Below are positions 55,836-64,000 of a stretch of DNA of 64,000 nt, piece by piece. Made by a program: the position numbers and the translations under genes. This stretch comes from Madurella fahalii. Lineage: Eukaryota > Ascomycota > Sordariomycetes > Sordariales. Within the stretch, counting starts at the first letter, position 1; every line of letters starts with the position of its first letter. Under the pieces are notes generated by a model, which did not search any database, was not told the origin of the DNA, and saw only the letters and a program-made list of their open reading frames with translations. The stretch spans positions 2,418,001 to 2,482,000 of the forward strand of contig CM056875.1 in assembly GCA_029876055.1 (NCBI GenBank). Reading direction: 5' to 3'.

Positions 55836-56662
55836 AGGCCGAAGGCGGATAATCTCTCTCTCTCTTGGGTTGCCAGCAACGGCATAACGGCATGGCACGG
55901 CATGTACTCTACGTCACAGAGTAAAAGGGTCGACCAGCAATGCACCTACTCGCCAGGACCGTGAGTGGTTTGCGTGAGGAGTTGGTGGTTAGAGATCATT
56001 CGGAAAACTTCTGCATTCAGGGTCATCATTTGCGGTCAATACGATTTTTGCTCTCACTCGGTTGCTTCGTGATGCTACAGGCGGTTAGCCGGTCACCGGA
56101 TGGATGAGTTTACGAACAATGTGAGAAGGGAGTTTTTATCGTTTCCAACTGGAGCACACTCAGAAATGCCGTTGGGAGGCGTGTGAAACCGATCGAGTAT
56201 TCGTGGTCGAAAGGCATAATGCCTTAGCTGTACAAGACATGAGTGTGACCATGCAAGTTGCGAAGCCCTGGCGGATGACTACACAAGTCTCTTGGGCGAG
56301 GCCATAATACGTATATACGGAGCGGGTCGAACCCACATCGCACCGTCCCGGGGTTTGGGGCCGGAGAACGCTTGGCGGGCCTACTTGAAGTTTGAAACGA
56401 TGGCGTCACGCGGCACTTACTGCTAAGCAGTGTCGACGAGAGTGGGCCAAGGTGTTCGGAACTCTTGGCCGCAGAGGCTCTCCTACTCAAATTCGGGCCC
56501 TTGGACGCGGACCGCCAATTCATTTCTGAGACTATTATTCTTATTCTGCTCCTGTTCTATCTCGCAGCTCGAAACCCGCCGAGCTTGTTTAGCTTTCGAT
56601 TTTGTTCCTTCTCTTCACCGTCACTCTCCACTTCGACAGCCTTGGCACCCCTCAACTCGAGG
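55836..56662. other. Intergenic between eS10 and the dehydrogenase
   Basis: No gene is supported. It contains a GGCATGGCACGGCATG repeat at 55889-55904, just after eS10, and the dehydrogenase promoter at its right end. A tRNA B-box-like string at about 56328 was examined and rejected. Confidence 0.55.
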
Positions 56663-58161
56663 ATGACGGCTTCACTTCCGAAGGAGATGAAGGCGCTGAG
56701 GTACACCTGCCCGGGTTAGGCAAACTGTTACACAGTTGCGCGCTACCGGTTGTCCACTGTATGTGCTTCGGACAAGTTACAGTGTGCTGACTAAAGCAAT
56801 TCAACACCGGCAACAGGTACAACAAGCCGAAAGAGTTCGAAATAGTCGAGGTGCCGCTGCCCGAGCTGCGCGACGACGATGTGCTCGTCAAGGTGAAGGC
56901 ATGCGGTGTGTGCGGGACAGGCATGTCAACGATCCCTGAATGGCTGACTCAAGTTGCACAATATTAACTGACAGGTTTCATGCAGACTTGGTGTGTACAG
57001 GACCGCGCGGGCCACTCTAGGGACACATCAGGGGACTAGCTGACATCTTTAGCACATCCATGAAGGCGAGTTCATTGCTGAATTCCCGCTTATCCCGGGT
57101 CATGAAACCGTCGGCGTTGTGGCCGCCGTGGGTCCCGATGTAAAGGACATCAAAGTTGGGGACCGCGTCGCAGCGGACAACTCAGAACTATGTGGGCACT
57201 GCTTTTACTGTCGCCGCGGTGAGAGCCTTTTCTGCGAGAACTGGACCGGTCACGGCATCAATCTCAGCGGTGGATTTGCCGAATACTGCGCCTACCCACA
57301 GGGCAAGGTCTTCAAGATCCACAACCTCAGCGACACCGAGGCGACGTTAATCGAACCGGCTTCTTGCGCCTGCCACGGGCTGGACAAGATCCGTCCTCGC
57401 CTGGGCTCAAGCGTGCTGCTGTTTGGCGCGGGCCCAACCGGACTCGTAATAATCCCCCCACCTTTGGCTACTGCCGCAACTGTTCATCGAACGCTAACAC
57501 CACCATAGATGCTAGCCCAACTGCTCCGGCACAATGGCTGCTCCCAAGTGACCATCGCGGCTCCTGCCGGCCTGAAGATGGATCTCGCCAAGCAACTCGA
57601 CGCAGCAGATACCTACATCGAGCTGTCCCGTTCTAACCCGGGCCCGCAGTTCGAGCAGATCAAGAAGGACAATCCGTACGGCTTCGACATCGTCATCGAA
57701 GCAACCGGTTCAGTTAGGATCCTAGAGGACGCCATCAACTATTGCCGGAGGGGTGGGACACTGGTTGTTTACGGGTATTTCATATCTCCCCCTCCCTGTA
57801 TCTTAAGGTAATACAGAGGTCCTAACAGATTCCCAAAACCACAGTGTCTACGCAAAAGCCGCCCGCGTCTTATGGCCGCCTTCCAAGATTTTTGGTGACG
57901 AGCTGAGGATCATCGGGTCCTTCTCCGAGGTGCACATGTTTCGTACGGCTCTCCCATATCCGGACGCGTGAATGCCAACTCCGAACTGACACGAAGAAAA
58001 CATGATCAGCCCAAACAATCGACTACCTCGACTCGGGGAAGATCAAGACCAAGGGTATTGTCAACAAGGTCTTCAAGCTCGAACAGTTTGGCGAGGCGCT
58101 CGAGAGCATCAGGAACAAGACAGCCATCAAGGCGGTGATTGTGTTTGATGATGATGATTGA
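56663..58161 (+). CDS. Zinc-dependent medium-chain alcohol/polyol dehydrogenase (D-arabinitol/sorbitol dehydrogenase-like)
   Basis: Seven exons (56663-56700, 56817-56920, 56986-56990, 57053-57445, 57509-57774, 57845-57942, 58010-58161) total 1056 nt and give 351 residues. Catalytic-zinc ligands are Cys45 in CGVCGTD, His66 in PGHE and Glu67; the structural zinc lobe has Cys96, Cys99, Cys102 and Cys110. The Rossmann motif GAGPTG leads the NAD(P) domain. Members of this MDR branch oxidise sugar alcohols such as D-arabinitol or sorbitol; the substrate cannot be fixed from sequence. Exon 3 is only five bases (ACTTG) and restores the invariant Thr-Asp-Leu-His. The intron before it begins GC rather than GT (ACAG/GCATGT), a minor but known donor class. 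All other introns are GT-AG. Probably cytosolic. Confidence 0.9.
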
Positions 58162-59031
58162 AGCATTTCACCAGTGCTTCCTGATATGCTTAGCTAGTTA
58201 GGGGCAATCTCAACTATCTTCCTCTTCGTCCACCAACCACTTCTGCACAAAGTAAGAGATTAAAATCACACCAGAACTACATCTAATTTTGATGCAACTT
58301 GATTCCAGCTAAACAAGTCCCTAAGCAAGCAATCCTTCCAAACCACCAATTCTCCAAATCTATAGGTAGTAGTAATAGTACGAACATAGAGCCTTGTAAA
58401 TGCCCGAATCACAACAGCAAAAGCTCGACAAAAGACGTGTCATGCTTTGCAGCCAGCCAGCCATGATACCTCGGGGACAACCGAGGTATATACATCCATA
58501 TATACACGGAACGGTATGGCATGTGTGAGGGAGCTCATCATCCAACCAGATTTGTGTGCCTGCCCGGGGATTAGGTCCTCAAATCCCAGATAGAGAAGAG
58601 GACCCAAAGCGTAATCTGTCAGTCACCTGCCCGTCTACCCGCTCTTTTCCCAAACAGGAAACAGAGAAATCGAAAATGAGTAACGGTAGAGCGCTGGCCT
58701 GTGGGAGTTGATTGAAGAAACTCCAAAAGAGAAAGCGGAAGATACAGTGTATGACACAGCTGACATAGACGCCCGGTACATGCTGCAAGACAGAGTAGAC
58801 GTGACATGAACGAACACCGAAGACGAATATATCCGTATGGCAACGGCAGGACTGGGAGGGGGGAAAAAAAAGGGAAACAAAAAAACCATTATGCAAGCGA
58901 GAGAGATGTTTATCTATGGTTGAACCACCCAAAAGCCGACCGAAATGATGACAACTAGGGCCAGATTCGTGATTAAATACGAGTAATATACTAGTCTTCA
59001 GAGCGAGCGGGCGAAAAGACAATCAGCTCGT
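58162..59031. other. Convergent 3' interval
   Basis: An 870-bp stretch between converging genes. It contains a single ATGGCATG unit near 58515 and an A-rich run at 58864-58887. No gene is supported. Confidence 0.55.
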
Positions 59032-61572
59032 TTAATCACGCATGCCCCATTGCGGCTTGAGCGTCGAGTTCAACGCCGCCTGCGTAAACACCTGGTCGCC
59101 AGGGAGTTTGCTGACCCGGCCGGCGCCGTTGCGGATGGCGCTGAGCTGCGCCTGCGAGATCCCGCTCCTGTTGCTGCGGATCGAGCCTGCATCACTGCGG
59201 GCATCGGAATCAGTGAATTTGCGGGGAGGGGCGAAGTCGAGGGCTGTGAATGTGCTCGACTTGCGGAGGACGTGGCTAGCGTGAGGTATTAGGTTAGCGC
59301 AGCTCTCTAAATCCTAGAGGTATCTGTGACTTGTGTCTGGTGGGTGGCGACTTACGGACTGGGCAGCACAGTGAGTTCCTCAAAAGCGTTGATCAAGGGC
59401 GAGTGCGCGGGAACGTTCAACTTGTACGGACGGCGCTCCCCAGCAGGACTCTGGGATCGGCCACGGCTGCGCTCCGCGAAACTTTCGGGCGGAGCAAAGT
59501 CGATGGCGTTGAGAATGGCGAAAGAGTCGTCCGTGAGCTTAGACGGGGTAGGAAGGGTAGGCAGATCCGCCGGAGGGGGGATCGGTTTACGGGGACCAAG
59601 GCGGCTGCCAGACATGGCCGAACCGGCTCGGGGCCGCCCATAAGCGCTCGACATTGATGATCCCGGCCGCGAGTGCGGACCCCTCTGGTTAGAAACCGAG
59701 GATCCTGGCCGGGGAGGACCGCGCACGTTGGCCGGCAGTCTCATGCCTGCTTGAGATCCATGGAAAGCGCGCGGGGGACCTCTGGGGCCTGGGAATCTCT
59801 GGCCTGACGGCGGCGGCGTCATAGCCCTGCGAGACACGGGCTGCGCGTACGGCATGACGAACGAGTTGGATGCGGGGTCGAAGTACGGAGTATCTTGGGC
59901 GTAGTTCGCGTCGTAGTCCTCGTAGTAGTTTGCGCCGCCTTGTTGCTGCTGCCGCTGTTGTGGCGGCGGCGGCGGTCGCTGATTCTGCTGTTGAATTGCT
60001 GCCATTGACGGCATTGGCGGGACAGGAGGCATGTTCTCGGGCTTGCTATCTTCGAAATACTCCTTGTAGAAGGATCGAATGCGGTTCGCTCTGTACTCGG
60101 GGTCCTCTGATTCCATGATCTCGTCAGGCGGCAGCGGGCGGAACCCGACCGAAAGACGGCGGTTATCCTGCTGCGGGACGCCCAACCCCGTCTGAGGTCC
60201 ATCGCGTGGTTCATAGAGATGTGACGTTCTTTGCATATTCCGGCCCCTGGGTTCATCCACATCAAGTTGCCCGCCGCGGTTGTCTGGCGAGGGCGAGCGG
60301 GGTTGCTCAGACATGTCCACATAGTCATAGTAATCATGTGGTTCTTCGATGATCGGTGCCGTCCCCGGGGCGGGATGCGCATGCTGCGCTGCTGGACTTG
60401 CCGGCCCGCTATTATATGACGACGTAGAGCTTCGAACAGAAGATCGGGAAGGCCAAGGCTGAGTCTGACCCATGAGTCCAAGACCAACGGTCGCGGGCTC
60501 TGTGGGGGTCTCCACTTCTTGGGCCTCGGGCTTCTCGAACGGGTTGCCGATACTTGCGTCCTCGGCAGGAGTACCGGAATCGGCCGGGCCTGATTGTGAG
60601 TGCGAGGGGAATGGCTTCGAAGATGCCCTCTGCGCGACGGCTGGCGGCTCCTGGATCGTTGCAATGGCGGCCACATTTGCATCTTGCAGTCGTGGCGAAG
60701 CTGAATCTGTAGACTCGGCAGATGAGGACGCTCTAAAAGGGAAGTTCAGCGGAGCGGGCACCTCCTCCGGCAGGGGCTGCTCAGGTTTCATGTGGCTTGG
60801 CTCTGGCGGATAGAGCGGTGACCTCGGAACAGAATTCTGGCGGCCAGGCGGATATGCTCCGGGGGAACCCACAGACGGGACATCCTGGCGGCTGCTTGAC
60901 CGAGTGTACAAGGAGGCGGCGTCCTGGCCCTTCGGGAACGAACGGATCGAGCCGACTTCGCTCCCAGGGTATTGATTGACAGGCCGGTAGGGGTCCTCGG
61001 ACTGCTTCAGCGTCCGGGCCAGGGAATTAAGGGATTCCTGGGAGTTGTGCACTTCAGGAGGTAGCAGGTACGGACTGGACAGGTTCATGTCCATCGACAT
61101 CTGTTGCCGGTTGAACCGTGACTGAGAATCCTTCTCCTTGCCGATCAGGCTCTTTTGCGATGCTTTCCCTCCCTGGTCCAAACCAAAGTCGAGCGACTTG
61201 TGAGGGTCGTTGAGGTCCTCCAGCTTCTGCTTCCTGATATTTCTCCGGTGGAGGAAGATCAAAACGCTAATAGCCACTACGAGAGGAATTCTGTGGACCC
61301 ATGTAAGTTTGACCTGTCAAGTACGTACGGCACACCTGGCGTACTTACCCGACTCCGAGAGCAATGGGGATCGTCATCGAGGATGAACCGACGGGCTTCT
61401 CGCAAAGCCTCGCATCGGTGCACTCGCTCGTTTCACCGGCTCGGGCAACCAAAACCGGAGCGGGGACCTTGAACCCTAGTGTCGACGAGGTTGTTCTCAT
61501 TAGGTTCCGCACCTTGACCGCCGGAACTCGAGGCCCCATGGCATAGACGCGCCCGCCGAATCCGTTCTCCAT
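59032..61572 (-). CDS. Single-pass membrane protein with a long disordered cytoplasmic tail
   Basis: Three exons (61572-61349, 61290-59356 and 59275-59032) total 2403 nt and give 800 residues. A short N-terminal part (about 1-65) with a Cys pair (CTDARLC, 51-57) precedes one hydrophobic span (about 66-88) that crosses the first intron junction. A basic stop-transfer sequence HRRNIRKQK and an NDPHKSLDFGL motif follow. The remaining 700 residues are Pro/Ser/Gln/Arg-rich and predicted disordered, with a poly-Gln patch. The extreme C terminus (ALDFAPPRKF and a tail ending WGMRD) looks conserved-type rather than random. I recognise this as a filamentous-fungal family but know no function. The start is uncertain: ATG at 61572 or 61539. 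The order Cys-pair, span, basic residues suggests N-out, C-in topology. Confidence 0.8.
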
Positions 61573-63561
61573 CTTCAATGCCCTGATATCCCCCCTCCAC
61601 ACGTGTCCTGGACTCGAGATGACAGCTTGGGTTATGTAGGTAAGTCGGATTGGGACAATATGATTGGCGTGGCCGTTTTTGGAAAGCCTAAAGCGATGCC
61701 GACCTTATCTGGTGCCGGAGAGAAATGCCGTCATAACAGTCGTAGCGCGAGCTGGGGGGGAATTGACGTAGAGGCCACCTTTCTAAACAGACGGGACAGA
61801 AAAGAGGCGAATGGCTATTTCAGCGTTCCGAGGCCAAGGAGACTCGATGAATTCACGTCGCGACAAGCCAATGGAGCTTGGAGCACAGGGTAGTGGGCGT
61901 TTCCGTAAAGGGAGCGGCTGCCTTGAGATCAAACCACCAAGATGTGCCAAAGGTGCGAGCAAAAAAGGAGTGTCTCGACGAGAGAAGTCGTCGTAGCTTG
62001 TCGGTCAAGGCGGTCTCGCTTGGAGACGGTTCAAAAACGAAAAAAAGAGCGACACGCCTGCTGGCAGGCAAGACGGGGAAGAAGGAGTGATGATATCACA
62101 CGTCGCGTGACGATGTGAAGTTGGCAGCCGTCTGGCCTCGTGTGGTCGTGGATCGGTGTTGAGGATGCAAAGGAGTGGAAGGGGTGAAGGGCGGTGATTA
62201 GAATTAGAATTTACGATTAACAAGGGACGACGGCCGGATGGGGTTGAGCAGCATCCGTCCGGCTAGGCCCAGGCCCTGAAGCGGCAGCACAACCAAGCCC
62301 CCTACTAAGCTGCTCCCAAATCTCCGTGGGAAAGAAGGGATTGCCAGTCCCCGGGGGGCCTGACACCGTCGCCCTCGTCGACCCGGGCCCCAGCGGTGGA
62401 CAGCAGCGGACGAATAGAGTATGCTAATTTCAGCCTTCATCAAAAGGGGCAGCCGCGCCGGCCCATTGGTGGATCTCTGGACAGGGGCCGGGGCAGCTGT
62501 CGGAATTCTGGCGATCCAATCAGGGCCAAGGTGGCCCGGTTTTCTTGCCGGCTGCCCCCTGGCTGTCGCTGCTTTGTGCCTGCACAAGACTTTCCCGCCG
62601 TTGCACCGTCTTGCACCGTCCGGGCCACTCGCACGCTGCAGGAGGAGCTCCAGATTTGATGCAGGAACGGACAGACAGATGGCGCTAATTTCGCCTGCGG
62701 GACAAGGGGTTGTCAGGATCACCCAGATGCACGACAACCCGGCGCCGCCTTTGTCCTGAGCCCAGGTACCGGGCCTAATAACACTAGGGGCCACGGTACT
62801 TTGCCGAGATGAACCGGTCTCGCCTGTGTCATTGATCCCATGGGAACATCACCGGCAGTGCCTGACCCCCCGCTTCTCGAGCTCGACGCGGGGCGAGGGC
62901 TGCAGCCTGAGATCGCCATGTCCCTCAATTAGGTTTCTCAAATGTGGGTTGTGCACGTGTAAGTGTACATGTTTGAGCGATCATTCTGTTTTCGGTTCCT
63001 CACCGAGATGTTTCTTGATCGTCCGGGGCTCGGGCCGTGCCCGAAACAAGAAACTCGTTCAGTTCGTTTGGTAGTTTTGGTCGAAAACACAAAGCCTCGG
63101 GAGACATTTCGCACGGCAGATCGCCCGGCTAGTTTCACTTCTCAACCTCGAGGAACCTAACCATCGTGGGTCTTAATCCCTCGTGCCCTCTTTACACGAG
63201 AGATAAATTGCCATGTGCTTGCGCAGATCGTGCTGCCTGATGCTTCAGAGGGGCACGGGCAATGCTATCTTGGCCCGATCGATGACATACATGTATACAT
63301 TGGAGCTTCTCGGCGGGCGCCACAACCTCGGCGTCTTCGTGTGTCAAACCGCGTAACAGAAGGCAGCAGAGTTCACCGTATCACCGACATAGCGTCACTA
63401 TACTTCATCGATTCTGCAAGATGCATTTCCGTGTCATGCCGTCCTTCCTGACGGACAGGCTATCGCAGACATACAGCTTCATTCAGCTCCCGTCGGGTTC
63501 GTTGTACGCTCGGCCCGATTGCCCAACGCCGCGTTTGTGGACGCGCAGTCCTCCACCATGA
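61573..63561. other. 2-kb intergenic region
   Basis: No gene is supported. It includes the upstream region of the membrane-protein gene at its left end and the 3' flank of the DEAH helicase at its right end. Frames within it are short and compositionally non-coding. Confidence 0.5.
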
Positions 63562-64000
63562 TCAAGTGGTTTTGTAGAAGTCTGGCGCGTACTCTAGAAG
63601 CCATTGCTTTTCAATCTTAGTAATATCCCGGATGAACGTCTTATTGGCCGTCTCCATGACCTCGTGGAAAATGACCCAATCTGCCTTGCGGTTGAACATG
63701 ACGGAGCTTGGATGGGCATGCAGCACCGTCGTCCCTGAGACGTTCCGGAACGTCCCATCTGCTTGCATCCTAGCGGCGTGGGCAAAGTAGCCTGTCGTCA
63801 AACACCGGCGGATCTGCTCTGCTTTGTTGGCCGTCGAGGCGGAGGGTGCTGCGGCCGACTCCTCGACGTTGAGGCCGAACCGTTCGAGGTGCCGCTTCAA
63901 CTGCGCCCGGATACTGACCGCCTGGCTCATTGCTTTGAAGTTGAGAAGATGATCATGGCAGAATCGGGCTTCCTTCCGACCCTTTGTTATGAAGGTTTGG
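63562..64000 (-). CDS. DEAH-box RNA helicase, C-terminal part (DHX35-like), cut by window edge
   Basis: The stop is at 63562-63564 and the frame stays open to the right edge, giving at least 145 residues; the N-terminal helicase core lies outside the window. Visible pieces are FCHDHLLNFKAM, a SIRAQLKRHLERFG helix from the ratchet/HA2 region, and an OB-fold with TGYFAHAARMQ, HAHPSSVMF, DWVIFHEV, IRDITKIEKQWL and LEYAPDFY. This order is diagnostic of DEAH spliceosomal and ribosome-biogenesis helicases (Prp22, Prp43, Dhx35 type). The short C terminus directly after the OB-fold and the overall pattern are closest to DHX35. The Met at 63930 is internal, not a start. Confidence 0.88.
   Translation of the reverse strand, partial: QTFITKGRKEARFCHDHLLNFKAMSQAVSIRAQLKRHLERFGLNVEESAAAPSASTANKAEQIRRCLTTGYFAHAARMQADGTFRNVSGTTVLHAHPSSVMFNRKADWVIFHEVMETANKTFIRDITKIEKQWLLEYAPDFYKTT

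Noticed and set aside
56320..56350. GGTTCGACCC on the minus strand, resembling a tRNA B box
   Set aside because: No A box or acceptor stem can be formed at the correct distance; the same applies to GGTTCGATCC near 6117.
63562..63930. The last frame taken as a complete 122-residue protein starting at 63930
   Set aside because: The frame continues upstream to the window edge with DEAH-helicase sequence (FCHDHLLNFKAM), so Met at 63930 is internal.

Overview
The window is nuclear DNA from a filamentous ascomycete. Short GT-AG introns (about 50-160 bp) carry CTAAC/CTGAC branch sites, coding regions are GC-rich in third positions, and the gene set is Pezizomycotina-type (UDP-galactopyranose mutase, hybrid histidine kinases, Nce101, Sde2, Get2). 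Protein details fit Sordariomycetes, probably Sordariales; I cannot name a species. No operons, prokaryotic features, CRISPR arrays, recognisable transposons or tRNA/rRNA genes were seen.

Layout. 1-9.8 kb has no gene I can support. 9.8-16.9 kb (-) is a 2371-residue hybrid histidine kinase with an N-terminal pseudokinase and a STAND-type ATPase. 18.8-20.7 kb (-) is UDP-galactopyranose mutase, and 24.1-25.6 kb (+) is a sugar-nucleotide transporter of the TPT/DUF250 family, probably the UDP-galactofuranose transporter. 27.0-27.7 kb (-) is eL27, 28.2-28.4 kb (+) Nce101, 28.6-29.4 kb (-) a TTC36 homologue, and 30.4-31.6 kb (+) 4-hydroxyphenylpyruvate dioxygenase. 32.0-33.6 kb (-) is TFIIH p44/Ssl1, and 36.8-43.1 kb (+) a second hybrid histidine kinase with PAS domains and a pseudo-receiver. 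44.3-45.4 kb (-) is Get2 and 45.9-49.8 kb (-) Sec31. 50.7-51.2 kb (+) is a PPIE-like RRM protein, 51.5-52.0 kb (-) an NDUFA4/MLRQ-like small membrane protein, and 52.4-53.1 kb (+) Cox12. 53.4-54.5 kb (-) is Sde2, 55.0-55.8 kb (+) eS10, 56.7-58.2 kb (+) a zinc alcohol/polyol dehydrogenase, 59.0-61.6 kb (-) a single-pass membrane protein, and 63.6-64.0 kb (-) the C-terminal end of a DEAH-box RNA helicase cut by the window edge.

Genes alternate in orientation, so many pairs are head-to-head and share one upstream interval. Three such pairs make functional sense. TTC36-like and HPPD share 1 kb; mammalian TTC36 binds and stabilises HPPD. Mutase and transporter together form a galactofuranose-supply pair. 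The NDUFA4-like gene and COX12 share 440 bp containing two CCAAT boxes; both families are cytochrome c oxidase subunits in mammals.

Splicing is a second theme. I reconstructed all multi-exon genes by hand, and each closes in frame. They include a 3-nt internal exon (COX12), a 5-nt exon behind a GC-AG intron (dehydrogenase), a 16-nt exon (NDUFA4-like), an 11-nt first coding exon (mutase) and an 8-nt last coding exon (eL27). All exon calls are predictions without transcript evidence.
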